DNA of 64,000 nucleotides from Streptomyces sp. TBY4 (GCF_024213195.1 NZ_JANAVF010000004.1:62001-126000), one strand, 5' to 3'; positions 17,925-28,568 are shown, numbered from the stretch's first letter. A program made the numbers and translations. The notes: generated by a model not told the origin, from the letters alone.

Positions 17925-19103
17925 GTGGACCTGTTCGAGTACCAGGCGAGGGACCTCTTCGCCAAGCACGGTGTACCGGTGCTGGCCGGTGAAGTGATCG
18001 ACACGCCTGAGGCGGCTCGCGAGGCCACCGAGCGGCTGGGCGGCAAGTCGGTCGTCAAGGCGCAGGTGAAGGTCGGAGGCCGCGGCAAGGCCGGTGGCGT
18101 CAAGCTGGCCGCCAACGCGGACGAGGCCGTCGCCCGTGCGACGGACATCCTCGGCATGGACATCAAGGGCCACACGGTCCACAAGGTGATGATCGCCGAG
18201 CTGTCCCCGGAGATCGAGGCCGAGTACTACGTCTCGTACCTCCTCGACCGCACCAACCGCACCTTCCTGGCCATGGCCTCGGTGCAGGGCGGCATGGACA
18301 TCGAGGAAGTCGCGGAGAAGACCCCCGAGGCCCTCGCGAAGGTTCCGGTCAACGCGGTCGACGGTGTCGACATCGCCAAGGCCCGCGAGATCGTGGCCCT
18401 GGCGAAGTTCCCGGCCGACGTGGCCGAGGGCGTCGCCGAGGCGATGGTGACCCTGTGGAAGACCTTCGTCGCCGAGGATGCGCTCCTCGTCGAGGTCAAC
18501 CCGCTGGTCAAGACCAAGGACGGCCGCATCCTGGCCCTCGACGGCAAGGTCTCGCTCGACGAGAACGCCGAGTTCCGTCAGCCGGGCCACGAGGAGTTCG
18601 TGGACCACGCTGCCGCGAACCCGCTCGAGGCCGCTGCGAAGGCGAAGAACCTCAACTACGTCAAGCTCGACGGTGAGGTCGGCATCATCGGCAACGGCGC
18701 GGGTCTCGTCATGAGCACCCTCGACGTCGTCGCGTACGCCGGCGAGAACCACGGCGGCGTGAAGCCGGCCAACTTCCTGGACATCGGCGGTGGCGCCTCC
18801 GCCGCCGTCATGGCCAACGGTCTCGAGATCATCCTCGGCGACCCGGACGTCAAGTCCGTCTTCGTCAACGTCTTCGGTGGCATCACCGCGTGCGACGAGG
18901 TAGCCAACGGCATCGTCCAGGCGCTGCAGCTGCTCGCGGACAAGGGCGAAGAGGTCAAGAAGCCCCTCGTCGTCCGCCTCGACGGCAACAACGCCGAGCT
19001 GGGTCGCAAGATCCTCTCGGACGCCAACCACCCGCTGGTGCAGCGCGTGGACACCATGGACGGCGCGGCCGACAAGGCCGCCGAGCTCGCGGCTGCGAAG
19101 TAA
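17925..19103 (+). CDS. sucC: Succinyl-CoA synthetase beta subunit
   Basis: The 392-residue ATP-grasp subunit of the TCA-cycle enzyme converts succinyl-CoA plus NDP to succinate plus NTP. The N-terminal [19 protein letters not shown], the nucleotide-binding [17 protein letters not shown], and the C-terminal [12 protein letters not shown] and [13 protein letters not shown] segments are all typical. It begins at GTG 17925 after AAGGGACG and is 21 bp upstream of sucD, so the two form an operon. The long 5' region (17664-17924) suggests regulation there. Confidence 0.97.
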   Translation: MDLFEYQARDLFAKHGVPVLAGEVIDTPEAAREATERLGGKSVVKAQVKVGGRGKAGGVKLAANADEAVARATDILGMDIKGHTVHKVMIAELSPEIEAEYYVSYLLDRTNRTFLAMASVQGGMDIEEVAEKTPEALAKVPVNAVDGVDIAKAREIVALAKFPADVAEGVAEAMVTLWKTFVAEDALLVEVNPLVKTKDGRILALDGKVSLDENAEFRQPGHEEFVDHAAANPLEAAAKAKNLNYVKLDGEVGIIGNGAGLVMSTLDVVAYAGENHGGVKPANFLDIGGGASAAVMANGLEIILGDPDVKSVFVNVFGGITACDEVANGIVQALQLLADKGEEVKKPLVVRLDGNNAELGRKILSDANHPLVQRVDTMDGAADKAAELAAAK

Positions 19104-19124
19104 GGGCAGAGGTCACAGACTCAC

Positions 19125-20015
19125 ATGGCTATCTTCCTCAACAAGGACAGCAAGGTCATCGTCCAGGGCATGACCGGTGCCACGGGCATGAAGCACACCA
19201 AGCTGATGCTGGCTGACGGCACCAACATCGTCGGCGGCGTGAACCCGCGCAAGGCCGGCACCACCGTCGACTTCGACGGCACCGAGGTCCCGGTCTTCGG
19301 GACCGTCGAAGAGGCGATGAAGGCGACGGGCGCCAACGTGTCCGTGCTCTTCGTCCCGCCGGCCTTCGCCAAGGCCGCCGTGGTCGAGGCGATCGACGCC
19401 GAGATCCCCCTCGCCGTGGTCATCACCGAGGGCATCGCGGTGCACGACTCCGCCGCCTTCTGGGCGTACGCGACCGCCAAGGGCAACAAGACCCGCATCA
19501 TCGGCCCGAACTGCCCGGGTCTGATCACCCCCGGCCAGTCCAACGCCGGCATCATCCCGGGCGACATCACCAAGCCCGGCCGCATCGGTCTCGTGTCCAA
19601 GTCGGGCACGCTGACCTACCAGATGATGTACGAGCTCCGTGACATCGGCTTCTCCTCCGCCGTCGGCATCGGTGGCGACCCGGTCATCGGCACCACGCAC
19701 ATCGACGCCCTCGAGGCGTTCGAGGCGGACCCCGACACCGACCTGATCGTCATGATCGGCGAGATCGGCGGCGACGCCGAGGAGCGTGCGGCGGACTTCA
19801 TCGCGAAGAACGTCACCAAGCCGGTCGTCGGCTACGTCGCGGGCTTCACCGCCCCCGAGGGCAAGACCATGGGTCACGCCGGAGCCATCGTCTCCGGTTC
19901 TTCTGGCACCGCACAGGCCAAGAAGGAGGCCCTCGAGGCCGCGGGCGTGAAGGTCGGCAAGACGCCGACCGAGACCGCGAAGCTGGCGCGCGAGATCCTG
20001 AACGCCGCGCAGTAG
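19125..20015 (+). CDS. sucD: Succinyl-CoA synthetase alpha subunit
   Basis: This 296-residue subunit binds CoA and carries the phosphohistidine. The N-terminal Rossmann motif is [12 protein letters not shown]. The CoA-site region [10 protein letters not shown] is present, and the active-site histidine occurs in GHAGAIVSG near residue 249. It is cotranscribed with sucC and followed by a very strong terminator at 20028-20075. Confidence 0.97.
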   Translation: MAIFLNKDSKVIVQGMTGATGMKHTKLMLADGTNIVGGVNPRKAGTTVDFDGTEVPVFGTVEEAMKATGANVSVLFVPPAFAKAAVVEAIDAEIPLAVVITEGIAVHDSAAFWAYATAKGNKTRIIGPNCPGLITPGQSNAGIIPGDITKPGRIGLVSKSGTLTYQMMYELRDIGFSSAVGIGGDPVIGTTHIDALEAFEADPDTDLIVMIGEIGGDAEERAADFIAKNVTKPVVGYVAGFTAPEGKTMGHAGAIVSGSSGTAQAKKEALEAAGVKVGKTPTETAKLAREILNAAQ

Positions 20016-20027
20016 ACAGCGCTCGGC

Positions 20028-20075
20028 AAACGGGCGTGGCCCGCACCCTGTGAGGGGTGCGGGCCACGCCCGTTT
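20028..20075 (+). terminator. Terminator of sucCD
   Basis: A 21-bp perfect stem (arms 20028-20048 and 20055-20075) with a 6-nt loop TGTGAG begins with AAACGGGCG and ends with CGCCCGTTT. The terminal T-run supports a factor-independent stop. The next gene converges on it and ends at 20104, so it may serve both. Confidence 0.95.
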
Positions 20076-20103
20076 CCGTACGCGGGGGATGCCCGGCGGG
20101 CCG

Positions 20104-22629
20104 CTATTCGAGGCTCGGCGCGATCCGGGAGGGACCGGCCGAGGGATCGGACAGCAGCTTGTCGTGGAGCTGCCGGCCCTCGTCTGTGAGCTGCTGCGGA
20201 CCGCTGTGCGGGGGGACGCCCGACACGCTCGTGCCGGGCGCGCGCGGAGGCTCGTACTCGGTCGGAGCGGTCACCCAGGTGTAGGCCGTCGCCGCGGTGA
20301 TGACCGCCGTCACCCCGACCACCGCACGCGTCCACAGCCGGGTGCGGTGCTCTCCGGCGACCCGTACGGCGGCTGCCGCGCGCGGCTCCAGCCGGCCGGG
20401 CGGCCGCAGCGAGCCGAGCCGCTCGCGCAGCACGGCGGACTGCTTCGCGGGGGCTACGCCGTCCAGTTCGGGGAGCCGGTCGGTGAGGTCGTCGTGCGCG
20501 TTCAGGAGGCGGCTGCCGGCGGTCGGCGTGGACGCCTCGGTCTCGGCGGCGGTGTCGGGGAGGTCCAGCCCGACGCCGTCGTAGAGCAGCACGGTGCGGC
20601 GGTGGGCCGGGGGCAGATCGAGCATCGCGTCCAGGAGGATGCGGTCCGCGGGGTCGGCCGGGGGCTTGTCGGGGTGCCGGTGGGAGCGCCGGAACCGGTG
20701 CCACGGGGAGAGCGCGTACTCGTACGTGGCCGCGCGCACCCACCCGACCGGATCGGGATCGGTGGCGACCTCGGGCCAGCGCTCCCACGCCTGCTGGAAG
20801 GCGCGCTCCACGGCCTCGCAGGCGAGGGCGCGGCGGCCGGTGAGGAGGTAGGCCTGGCGGGCCAGGGCCGGGGCGGTGCGGTCGTAGAGGGCGTCGAAGG
20901 CGGACACCGGCGTGGCCGCCGGGGCATCGTCCCCGGCGGGGGCGGTACGGGCCCCCGCGCGGGCGTCCTCGCCGGCCCCCGGGGAGCCGGACCCGGGCGT
21001 GTCCCCGGCGGCCTTCCGGGCAGCCTTCCGGCCGGCTTTCGCGGTGCCGGTCCGCGCGGCGGCTTCGGAGCCCGCCCCGGCGGGGCTTTCCGTGCTCGGG
21101 GCGGTGCCCGGCCCGGCGGCCTGGCCAGAGCGGGGCCCGGAGTCGGGTCCGGCTCCTGAGCCGATGTCAGGACGCTTGTCCGTGCCGGTGCCGGTGCCGG
21201 TGCCGGGGGTGGTGCTCGGTGCGGTGGCCTTGCCGGAGCGGGGCTCGGAGTCGGGGTCGGTGCCTGAGGCGGTGCCAGGGCCCTTGTCCGTGCCCGTGCC
21301 CGTGCCGGGGGCGGTTCCAGGTGCGGCGGCCTTGCCGGAGCGGGGCCCGGAGTCGGGTCCGGTGGCTGTGCCGGTGTCAGGGCCCTTGCCGGCGCCCTTG
21401 CCGGTGCCGGGGGTGGTGCTCGGTGCGGTGGTCTTGTTGGAGCGGGGCTCGGAGTCGGGACGGGTGCCTGAGGCGGTGTCAGGGCCCTTGCCCGCGCCGG
21501 CGCCGCTGCCCGTACCCGTACCCGTGCCGCTGCCAGCGCCAGCGCCCGTACCCGTGCCCGTGCCCGACGGGAGGGGGCCGCTCGGGCGGAGGGCCGCGCG
21601 GCCGCCGCCCCCGCCGCCCGCGGCGGCTCCGGCCTTGACCGGGGACTTGGCCTCGTGCCGGGGCATCCCGACCGGGGGCTTCGAGGCGCGCTTGACGGCG
21701 GCCTTGGGCCGGGTCTGCGCGCCGACGGGCCGGGTGAGTCCGCGCATCATGCGCAGCCCGAACCGGCCCTCAGGGGTCTCCGCGGCTGACGCCGCGTCCG
21801 CATCCGCGGGGGCGGTGTCGGTTGCCGCCCCGGGGTCGTTCGCCGCGCCTTCTGCGGCGCTGCCGAGTCGGCTGCCGGGCGCGCCGCCCGGAGCTGATGC
21901 CCCGTCCGCGTCGGCCCCGGCGGGGCCGGTTGCGGCGGACGCCCCGGCGGCGGACGCCCCGGCGCCGGACGCCCCGGCGCCGGACGTCCCGACGGCGGAG
22001 GCGCCGGACTGCGTCACCGCGGTGCCGTTGGCCCAGGCGGGCCGGGTCTGCCGTGCGGGCGTACCGGTCCCGGCGGCCGCCGCCCCGGCGTTGTCGGCGC
22101 GATCGTGTGCCGGCGTACCGGTGGTGGAGCGGGACCCCGTGCCTTCACCGTGGTCGCGCACGAACGTGCCGGTGGCGGAGCCGGCCCCGGCGCTCTCGGT
22201 GCGGTCGCGCGCGGGCGTGCCCGTGCCGGATCTTGCCCCCGCCCCCGCGCCCCCGGCGCCGTCACGCGCGGGCGTACCCGTACCGGCCCCCGCCCCCGCG
22301 CCCCCGGCACCCGCCGCAGGGCTGCCGGCCGCCCGGTCCGGGTGCGCCGTGGCCGAGGGGTTCCGGTCGGGGCCGGTCTGGGAACCCGAGCCCTCGGTCC
22401 GGGACGTGGGCCCCGAGGGGGCGTCCGCGGACAGGCGGTTCAGGAGCTTGGAGTAGGCCTCCAGCTTGCGGCCCCGGGGGTGGGTGCGGCCGGTCTCCCA
22501 GGAGCGGACCGTGTTGGAGGTGACGCCCACCGCCGCCGCGACCTCTTCGTGCGTCAGATCGGCTGCTTCGCGCAGGCGTCGGCGTTCCTTCGGGGTGGGG
22601 AGGCCCAGCTCCGTGACGCTTTGTGTCAT
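20104..22629 (-). CDS. HTH (XRE) / sigma-like / membrane fusion protein
   Basis: The 841-residue protein has an unusual layout. An N-terminal helix-turn-helix of Cro/C1 type (TPKERRRLREAADLTHEEVAAAVGV, residues 11-60 in all) is followed by a disordered Gly/Thr/Ala/Pro linker of more than 400 residues. Next comes a domain resembling ECF sigma region 2 and 4 (FDALYDRTAPALARQAYLL, then LPPAHRRTVLLYDGVGL). A membrane helix (TRAVVGVTAVITAATAYTW) and a short tail end the protein. The linker carries four copies of a 34-36 residue repeat. It could be a membrane-tethered transcription regulator, but whether it binds RNA polymerase is unknown. ATG 22629 is used. Confidence 0.8.
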   Translation of the reverse strand: MTQSVTELGLPTPKERRRLREAADLTHEEVAAAVGVTSNTVRSWETGRTHPRGRKLEAYSKLLNRLSADAPSGPTSRTEGSGSQTGPDRNPSATAHPDRAAGSPAAGAGGAGAGAGTGTPARDGAGGAGAGARSGTGTPARDRTESAGAGSATGTFVRDHGEGTGSRSTTGTPAHDRADNAGAAAAGTGTPARQTRPAWANGTAVTQSGASAVGTSGAGASGAGASAAGASAATGPAGADADGASAPGGAPGSRLGSAAEGAANDPGAATDTAPADADAASAAETPEGRFGLRMMRGLTRPVGAQTRPKAAVKRASKPPVGMPRHEAKSPVKAGAAAGGGGGGRAALRPSGPLPSGTGTGTGAGAGSGTGTGTGSGAGAGKGPDTASGTRPDSEPRSNKTTAPSTTPGTGKGAGKGPDTGTATGPDSGPRSGKAAAPGTAPGTGTGTDKGPGTASGTDPDSEPRSGKATAPSTTPGTGTGTGTDKRPDIGSGAGPDSGPRSGQAAGPGTAPSTESPAGAGSEAAARTGTAKAGRKAARKAAGDTPGSGSPGAGEDARAGARTAPAGDDAPAATPVSAFDALYDRTAPALARQAYLLTGRRALACEAVERAFQQAWERWPEVATDPDPVGWVRAATYEYALSPWHRFRRSHRHPDKPPADPADRILLDAMLDLPPAHRRTVLLYDGVGLDLPDTAAETEASTPTAGSRLLNAHDDLTDRLPELDGVAPAKQSAVLRERLGSLRPPGRLEPRAAAAVRVAGEHRTRLWTRAVVGVTAVITAATAYTWVTAPTEYEPPRAPGTSVSGVPPHSGPQQLTDEGRQLHDKLLSDPSAGPSRIAPSLE
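21080..21510 (-). repeat. In-frame tandem repeats in the HTH/sigma-like linker
   Basis: Matching anchors (the complement of GGAGCGGGGC or AGAGCGGGGC) fall at 21127, 21235, 21337 and 21439, giving periods of 108, 102 and 102 bp. All periods are multiples of three, encoding a Pro-Asp-Ser-(E/G)-Pro-Arg-Ser core. The array stays in frame and is likely to vary in copy number. Confidence 0.75.
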
Positions 22630-22935
22630 GCCACACTCCCCGCGACCCGGACGCCCTGAGCGAAAAAGTACATAAACGTATATTGAGCGACACCACGGGC
22701 ATTCGCCTGTTACCCGCCCATAGCGCGTGTCGTTGGCACCATGGACATGGCGGGTGACCCGATGGAGGTCCGCCCTCCTGAGGCGCCGTCACGCGCCGGA
22801 CCCGGACCCGCCCACGGGCAACGCCAGGAATCGCAGGTCACGACAGATGCGAAGAGAACTCCCGCGCCGCACGCCGACGATGGCGGGACCCATTGCGTTC
22901 CGGGCCGGAGCCCGGGGCATCCGGGGAGGCAACCG
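22630..22935. promoter_or_regulatory. Divergent gap with AT-rich patch (306 bp)
   Basis: This gap separates the divergent HTH/sigma-like gene and the PerM-like gene. The stretch 22661-22687 (AAAAAGTACATAAACGTATA and a few bases more) is strikingly AT-rich for this genome and lies 35-60 bp before the ATG at 22629. It probably holds the leftward promoter, and TACATAAACGTATA is near-symmetric, so an operator for the HTH protein is possible. No gene was found. Confidence 0.45.
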
Positions 22936-24606
22936 GTGACCGAACGCGGACCCTCGTCGCCCCTTCCCCCCAGAGCGGCCATAGGGCGCCGCCGGTCGCC
23001 GGCGGCCGCCGCGTGCGTCGTGGGCGGGGCCGTCGCCGCGGTGCTGGGGCTCGGCTTCCTCGCCGTGCTCGTCATCGTGCTGTGGATCAGCTCCCCCTAC
23101 CCCGACAGCGGCCCCGGCGGCGCCCTGCACCTCGCCGCGGGCCTCTGGCTGCTCGCCCACGGCACCGACCTCGTCCGCTACGAAACCCTCTCCGGGGTGC
23201 CCGCCCCCGTCGGCCTGACCCCGCTGCTGCTGGTGGCCCTGCCCGCGCTGCTCATCCGGCGCGCCGCCCGGCTGGGCAGCGCCGCGCAGGAGGACCGGGG
23301 CGCGGAGCCGCTGCCCGCGGGCGTGGTGTTCTGCGCCGTGCTCTGCGGCTACCTCGGGGTCGGCGCCCTGGCCGTCGTGTACGCCGCGGCCGGGCCGATG
23401 CCCGCCGACCCGCTCAGCGCGGCCCGGCACCTTCCGGTCTTCGCCGCCCTCGCCGCCGCGGGCGGGGTCTGGGAGTCCCGGGGGAGGCCGCTCGGACAGC
23501 TGCCCGGCCGGCTCACCCGGCCCCGCTACGCCCTCGCGCTGCGGGCCGGCGCCGGCGGGGTGCTGGTGCTCCTCGCGGGCGGAGCCCTGCTGGCCGGGGC
23601 CTCGCTGGCCTGGCACGGGGCGGAGGTGCGGGGCTCCTTCGGGGCGCTGACCGGGGACTGGTCGGGCCGCTTCGCGGTGCTGCTGCTGGCCCTCGCGCTG
23701 ATCCCGAACGCCGTCGTGTGGGGCGCCTGCTACGCCCTCGGCCCCGGCTTCGCGCTGGGCACCGGCGCCGCCGCGACCCCGCTCGGCTTCGACGGCTCGC
23801 CGGCGCTGCCGGGCTTCCCGCTCCTCGCGGGGCTCCCCGTGCAGGGCCCCGGCACGCCGCTGACCTGGGCCGTCGGCGCGGTACCGGTGGTGGCCGGGCT
23901 GGCGGTGGGCTGGTTCGCGGTACGCCGGGCGCGCGAGGTCTCGTACGGGGAGACCGCGCTCACGGCGGCCCTGGGCTCCCTGGTATGCGCCCTGGCGACG
24001 GCGGCGCTCGCCGCGGCTTCGGCGGGGCCGCTCGGATCCCGGGAGCTGGCCGCCTTCGGCCCCGTGTGGTGGCAGGCGGGCGGAGCGGCCCTGGGCTGGA
24101 CCCTGGTGCTCGCGGTCCCGCTGGCCGTCGCCGTGCACGCCTGGCGGAACCGGCCCGCGCAGGGCCCGGCCGGGGCGGACTCCGGGGACCGCTGGCACGA
24201 CAGCGGCGTACGGGAGGTGCGCTGGGCGGCCCTGCGCCGTGCGGCGGGCACGCTGATCCCGGACTTCTCCGGCACGCCGGCGGAGGGCGCCGGGCCGCCC
24301 CCGGCCCGGGTTCCGGAGGAAGGCCCCCGGCCGGTGTCCACACCGCCGAAGCGTCCCGTGCTGGTCATGCCCGGCCTCAAGCTGGACCTGACCCCGATCC
24401 CGCTCACCGCGCTGCCCGCGCAGCCGCCGCCGGCGACGACCGGCACACCACCGGCCCCGGCCGCGGCCCCGCTCGTCCCGCCGGTGAGCGGAGCCCGCGT
24501 ACTGGCGCGCCGGAAGCCGCCGGCGCCGCCGAGTACGGAAGCGGCAACGCAAGCGGAAGTGGACTCCGCGCAGCCCGCCGAGCCGGAGGCCGCCCGGATC
24601 GACTGA
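22936..24606 (+). CDS. PerM-like multipass membrane protein (DUF6350)
   Basis: The 556-residue integral membrane protein has about nine or ten predicted helices between residues 25 and 420 and a Pro/Ala-rich cytoplasmic tail. The hallmark [27 protein letters not shown] segment (residues 53-75) is typical of DUF6350. In M. tuberculosis the PerM protein of this family sits directly before purN-purH and supports cell division under stress; here purN-purH follow after one intervening gene. I start at GTG 22936 because GGGGAGG precedes it; the longer open frame upstream lacks a site. The stop abuts the convergent DUF4190-type gene. Confidence 0.8.
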   Translation: MTERGPSSPLPPRAAIGRRRSPAAAACVVGGAVAAVLGLGFLAVLVIVLWISSPYPDSGPGGALHLAAGLWLLAHGTDLVRYETLSGVPAPVGLTPLLLVALPALLIRRAARLGSAAQEDRGAEPLPAGVVFCAVLCGYLGVGALAVVYAAAGPMPADPLSAARHLPVFAALAAAGGVWESRGRPLGQLPGRLTRPRYALALRAGAGGVLVLLAGGALLAGASLAWHGAEVRGSFGALTGDWSGRFAVLLLALALIPNAVVWGACYALGPGFALGTGAAATPLGFDGSPALPGFPLLAGLPVQGPGTPLTWAVGAVPVVAGLAVGWFAVRRAREVSYGETALTAALGSLVCALATAALAAASAGPLGSRELAAFGPVWWQAGGAALGWTLVLAVPLAVAVHAWRNRPAQGPAGADSGDRWHDSGVREVRWAALRRAAGTLIPDFSGTPAEGAGPPPARVPEEGPRPVSTPPKRPVLVMPGLKLDLTPIPLTALPAQPPPATTGTPPAPAAAPLVPPVSGARVLARRKPPAPPSTEAATQAEVDSAQPAEPEAARID

Positions 24607-25323
24607 CTAGCGCTGGACTTCGAGCATCTTGCCGATGAAGTTGTCCGGCAACAGGTCGTTGCACTGCAGCTCGGCCGGCTTGGTGAGGGCGTCCTGCTTG
24701 CAGACGTAGAAGTCCTTGTACGCGAGCTGCACCGCGTACGAGGACAGCGCCAGCAGGATCGCCAGCGAAGCGGTCACCAGGCCGCTCGTCGCCGCCGTCC
24801 GCTGGGGCCGGGCGGCTGCGCCCAGCGCCGACAGTCCGCCCTGGGCCGCCGCGGAGCCGGCTCCGGCAGCCGTGTCCGTACCGGCGCCCCGGCCCGTTCC
24901 CGTCCCCACGTCCGCAGCCGTGGCGCCGGCGGAACCCGAGGCACCAGAGGCGCCCGAGGCTTCCTGCGCCCCGTCGCCCGAAGGCTTCGCCGGGGTCCCG
25001 CGCAGCGCGCTGATCCCCCAGTACAGGGCGAGCGCGCCCAGCAGCAGCCCCATCGACGGGATGCCGAAGACCCCGAAGAAGAAGCCCCACATGCCGGCCA
25101 GCAGCGCGTACCGCGCCCGCCGCTGGATCGGGTCCGTCGGGTCCCAGCGCGCCGGTCCCGTCCCGGGGGTGCCGGGCCCCGTGCCCGGCCCCGACCCGGG
25201 GTTCTGCTGGTCGCGGCCGTCACTGCCGGCGCGCGGCTCCCAGAGCTGGTCGGGCCGGCCTTCCGGGGGCGCCGCGAAGGGGTTGTCGTCGGTGGGGCGG
25301 TCGGGCTGGGGGCGGTCCGGCAT
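24607..25323 (-). CDS. DUF4190-type membrane protein
   Basis: The 238-residue protein starts with a Pro/Asp-rich cytoplasmic region (1-65). A helical hairpin (about 74-108, LLAGMWGFFFGVFGIPSM and GLLLGALALYWGISAL) follows, then an Ala/Gly/Ser-rich linker, another helix (TSGLVTASLAILLALSSYAV) and a short extracellular end with two Cys (YVCKQ, LQCND) that may form a disulfide. No known activity. Its stop codon directly abuts the stop of the convergent PerM-like gene, so the two 3' ends must be separated without a dedicated terminator. Confidence 0.75.
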   Translation of the reverse strand: MPDRPQPDRPTDDNPFAAPPEGRPDQLWEPRAGSDGRDQQNPGSGPGTGPGTPGTGPARWDPTDPIQRRARYALLAGMWGFFFGVFGIPSMGLLLGALALYWGISALRGTPAKPSGDGAQEASGASGASGSAGATAADVGTGTGRGAGTDTAAGAGSAAAQGGLSALGAAARPQRTAATSGLVTASLAILLALSSYAVQLAYKDFYVCKQDALTKPAELQCNDLLPDNFIGKMLEVQR

Positions 25324-25585
25324 CGGGTGTGTTTCATCCCCTGTGTCGTGGACGCCGCTGGGACGTCCGAGGCCTGTTTACGGCGTGTACGCCAGACGCT
25401 ACCGCCCGCCCGTCCCCCCGTCCCTCGGGGGCCGTCCGGTGTGCCGGTATCGTTGCAGGCGGTCGGAGGCTTCGTAGGGTCCCCCGTATCTCGGGTGCCC
25501 GAAGTTTCATGCGATCGCACAAGACGAACGACGCGCCCCCGGTTCACGCCGGGAGGCGCCCCCGCTCGACGAGAAAGGGCCTCCC

Positions 25586-26209
25586 ATGGCCGCCTCCCGC
25601 CTGGTCGTGCTGGTCTCCGGATCCGGCACCAACCTCCAGGCCCTGCTCGACGCCATCGACGCCCACCCCGGCGGACCCGAGGGCTTCGGCGCCGAAGTCG
25701 TCGCCGTGGGGGCCGACCGCGAGAACATCGCCGGCCTGGAGCGCGCCGAGAAGGCCGGGATCCCCACCTTCGTGTGCCCGGTCAAGGCCTACGCGAGCCG
25801 TGCGGAGTGGGACGCCGCCCTGACGGAGGCCACGGACGCGCACGCGCCGGACCTCGTGGTCTCGGCGGGGTTCATGAAGATCGTCGGGCCGGAGTTCATC
25901 GGCCGCTTCGGCGGCCGGTTCGTCAACACGCACCCCGCCCTCCTCCCGGCCTTCCCCGGCGCCCACGGCGTACGGGACGCCCTCGCCTACGGCGCGAAGG
26001 TCACCGGCTGCACCGTCCACTTCGTGGACGCCGGCGTGGACACCGGTCCGATCATCGCCCAGGGTGTGGTCGAGGTCCGGGACGAAGAGGACGAAGCCGC
26101 TCTCCATGAGCGGATCAAGGAAGTCGAGCGCGAGCTGCTCGTCGACGTCGTGGGGCGCCTGGCCCGGCACGGCTACCGCATCGAGGGACGAAAGGTAACA
26201 ATCCAGTGA
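25586..26209 (+). CDS. purN: Phosphoribosylglycinamide formyltransferase
   Basis: The 207-residue enzyme transfers a formyl group from 10-formyl-THF to GAR in purine synthesis. The N-terminal [16 protein letters not shown] binds phosphate. The catalytic Asn-His pair is in [12 protein letters not shown] and the Asp is in [10 protein letters not shown]. Start ATG 25586 follows GAGAAAGG. Its stop overlaps the purH start (GTGA at 26206-26209), so the two are translationally coupled. The 262-bp upstream region shows no ZTP-riboswitch motif. Confidence 0.96.
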   Translation: MAASRLVVLVSGSGTNLQALLDAIDAHPGGPEGFGAEVVAVGADRENIAGLERAEKAGIPTFVCPVKAYASRAEWDAALTEATDAHAPDLVVSAGFMKIVGPEFIGRFGGRFVNTHPALLPAFPGAHGVRDALAYGAKVTGCTVHFVDAGVDTGPIIAQGVVEVRDEEDEAALHERIKEVERELLVDVVGRLARHGYRIEGRKVTIQ

Positions 26210-27822
26210 CCGCCGCAGAGGCCGCAGGGACCGTAGAGACCGTGACCGCAGAGGGCGAGGACCTCGCCGCGTCGAAGCGCCCGATCCGGCGCGCGCTCAT
26301 CAGCGTCTACGACAAGACGGGACTGGAAGAGCTGGCCCGCGGTCTGCACGAGGCGGGTGTCGCGCTCGTCTCGACCGGCTCCACCGCTTCGAAGATCGCC
26401 GCCGCCGGGGTGCCCGTCACCAAGGTCGAGGAGCTGACCGGCTTCCCCGAGTGCCTGGACGGCCGGGTCAAGACCCTGCACCCGCGCGTGCACGCCGGCA
26501 TCCTGGCGGACCTGCGCCTGGAGGACCACCGCAACCAGCTCGCCGAGCTGGGCGTCGAGCCCTTCGACCTGGTGATCGTCAACCTCTACCCCTTCCTCGC
26601 GACCGTGCAGTCGGGCGCCACCGAGGACGAGTGCGTGGAGCAGATCGACATCGGCGGCCCCTCGATGGTCCGCGCCGCCGCCAAGAACCACCCCTCGGTG
26701 GCCGTGGTCACCAGCCCGGCGCGCTACGACGCCGTGATCGCCGCGGCCCAGGGCGGCGGCTTCGACCTCACCGCCCGCAAGCGGCTCGCGGCCGAGGCCT
26801 TCCAGCACACCGCCGCGTACGACGTGGCCGTGGCCTCCTGGTTCACGAACACCTACGCCCCCGAGCCGGAGGCCGTGCTCCCCGAGTTCCTGGCCGGCGC
26901 CTGGGAGCGCAAGTCCACCCTCCGCTACGGCGAGAACCCGCACCAGGCGGCCGCGCTGTACACGGACGGGCAGCCGGGCGGGCTCGCCAACGCCGAGCAG
27001 CTGCACGGCAAGGAGATGTCCTACAACAACTACGTGGACACCGACGCGGCCCGCCGCGCCGCCTACGACCACGAAGAGCCCTGCGTCGCGATCATCAAGC
27101 ACGCCAACCCGTGCGGCATCGCCGTGGGCAAGGACGTCGCCGAGGCCCACCGCAAGGCGCACGCCTGCGACACGGCCTCCGCCTTCGGCGGGGTCATCGC
27201 CGTCAACCGCCCGGTGAGCGTCGAGCTCGCCGAGCAGGTCGCGGAGATCTTCACCGAGGTCATCGTGGCCCCCGACTTCGAGCCGGGCGCCGTCGAGGTC
27301 CTGGCGAAGAAGAAGAACATCCGCGTCCTGAAGGTCGAGGACGCCCCGCAGCAGGCGGCCGAGCTGAAGCCCGTCTCGGGCGGCGTGCTGCTCCAGCAGA
27401 GCGACCTCGTCCAGGCCGAGGGCGACGACCCGGCCACCTGGACCCTCGCCACCGGCGATGCCCTCTCCGCCGACGAGCTCGCCGACCTCGCCTTCGCCTG
27501 GAAGGCCTGCCGGGCCGTCAAGTCCAACGCGATCCTGCTCGCCAAGGACGGTGCCTCGGTCGGCGTCGGCATGGGCCAGGTCAACCGCGTGGACTCCGCG
27601 AAGCTGGCCGTCGAGCGGGCGGGCGCCGAGCGCGCGCAGGGCTCGTACGCCGCCTCCGACGCCTTCTTCCCCTTCCCGGACGGGCTGGAGATCCTGACGG
27701 CCGCCGGCATCAAGGCCGTGGTCCAGCCGGGCGGTTCGATGCGCGACGAGCTGGTGATCGAGGCCGCGAAGGCGGCGGGCGTGACGATGTACCTCACCGG
27801 GACCCGTCACTTCTTCCACTGA
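26206..27822 (+). CDS. purH: Bifunctional AICAR transformylase / IMP cyclohydrolase
   Basis: The 538-residue protein carries out the last two steps of IMP synthesis. The N-terminal MGS-like cyclohydrolase domain ([19 protein letters not shown], then [13 protein letters not shown]) is followed by the transformylase domain. The latter has the Lys-His catalytic motif in [10 protein letters not shown] and ends with [10 protein letters not shown]. Length and ends are normal. It starts at a GTG coupled to purN and is closed by the terminator at 27859-27902. Substrate AICAR (ZMP) is the precursor of ZTP, the ligand expected for the leader found upstream of glyA. Confidence 0.97.
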   Translation: MTAAEAAGTVETVTAEGEDLAASKRPIRRALISVYDKTGLEELARGLHEAGVALVSTGSTASKIAAAGVPVTKVEELTGFPECLDGRVKTLHPRVHAGILADLRLEDHRNQLAELGVEPFDLVIVNLYPFLATVQSGATEDECVEQIDIGGPSMVRAAAKNHPSVAVVTSPARYDAVIAAAQGGGFDLTARKRLAAEAFQHTAAYDVAVASWFTNTYAPEPEAVLPEFLAGAWERKSTLRYGENPHQAAALYTDGQPGGLANAEQLHGKEMSYNNYVDTDAARRAAYDHEEPCVAIIKHANPCGIAVGKDVAEAHRKAHACDTASAFGGVIAVNRPVSVELAEQVAEIFTEVIVAPDFEPGAVEVLAKKKNIRVLKVEDAPQQAAELKPVSGGVLLQQSDLVQAEGDDPATWTLATGDALSADELADLAFAWKACRAVKSNAILLAKDGASVGVGMGQVNRVDSAKLAVERAGAERAQGSYAASDAFFPFPDGLEILTAAGIKAVVQPGGSMRDELVIEAAKAAGVTMYLTGTRHFFH

Positions 27823-27858
27823 GCCACCGGGCCTCTGAGCCGACCGGGCCATGTGTAC

Positions 27859-27902
27859 GGCGAAGGCCGCCCACCGCAGCAGTGCGGGGGGCGGCCTTCG
27901 CC
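27859..27902 (+). terminator. Terminator of purNH
   Basis: Perfect 14-bp outer arms (27859-27872 and 27889-27902, starting GGCGAAGGCCGCCC) enclose a smaller CCGCA/TGCGG hairpin. The next gene converges and ends at 27933, so it may also stop that transcript. Confidence 0.92.
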
Positions 27903-27932
27903 GTGACCGGGGGCGGGCGGTGCGCCGGAGCG

Positions 27933-28568
27933 TCAGTACCGGGGGCGGCCGAAGTACGCGCCCGCGGCGGAGTTGGCCAGGCCGATGACGATCCACAGGC
28001 CGAGGCCGAGCGAGATCAGCGAGAGCACCATCGAGAACGCGGTGGCACCTGCCGCGGCACCGTGCGCGCTGCTGAGCGTGATGATGTTGCCGATCAGGCC
28101 GATGACGGCGAAGAGGGTCTGGATCGAGCCGTAGATGATCCCGGAGACCCGCACGCCGCCGCGGCCCTTGCCCAGCTTGGCGGCGGTCAGGATCGGCCAC
28201 AGGGAGAGGGCGACCAGGCCGATGCCGAGGATGACGAAGAAGACGCTCAGGGCGGTGGCCGCGTCGCTCGACGAGGAGCTGCCCGAGTCGAACTCGGAGG
28301 CGAACAGGGCGCCGATGAGGGCGACGGCCACGCCGCCGAGGGCCGAGAGGATTCCGAGGATCCAGAGGATGACCCGGGCCCCCTTGACCCCGCCCGGCAT
28401 CGGCACCTGCGCGCCCGGGTAGCCGGGGCCGCCCGGGTAGGCCTGCTGCGGGTAGGCGTAGCCGCCCTGGGCCGGGATGCCCTGGGGGGCCTGCTGGGGG
28501 TATCCGTAGGCGGGCTGGCCGCCCTGCGGCTGCTGCGCGTAGGGGTTGTTCGGGTCGCCGTAGCTCAT
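27933..28568 (-). CDS. Membrane protein with Pro/Gln/Tyr-rich cytoplasmic tail
   Basis: The 211-residue protein has an N-terminal 60-residue region rich in Gln, Pro, Gly and Tyr ([15 protein letters not shown] repeats). Four predicted membrane helices follow (about 68-90, 105-130, 145-165 and 172-200). A Ser run (SGSSSSSD) lies in the loop after the first helix. This is a common Streptomyces architecture (DUF4064/DUF4190-like) without known function. ATG 28568 is preceded by GGAGGAACACCCC-type sequence. It diverges from folD. Confidence 0.75.
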   Translation of the reverse strand: MSYGDPNNPYAQQPQGGQPAYGYPQQAPQGIPAQGGYAYPQQAYPGGPGYPGAQVPMPGGVKGARVILWILGILSALGGVAVALIGALFASEFDSGSSSSSDAATALSVFFVILGIGLVALSLWPILTAAKLGKGRGGVRVSGIIYGSIQTLFAVIGLIGNIITLSSAHGAAAGATAFSMVLSLISLGLGLWIVIGLANSAAGAYFGRPRY

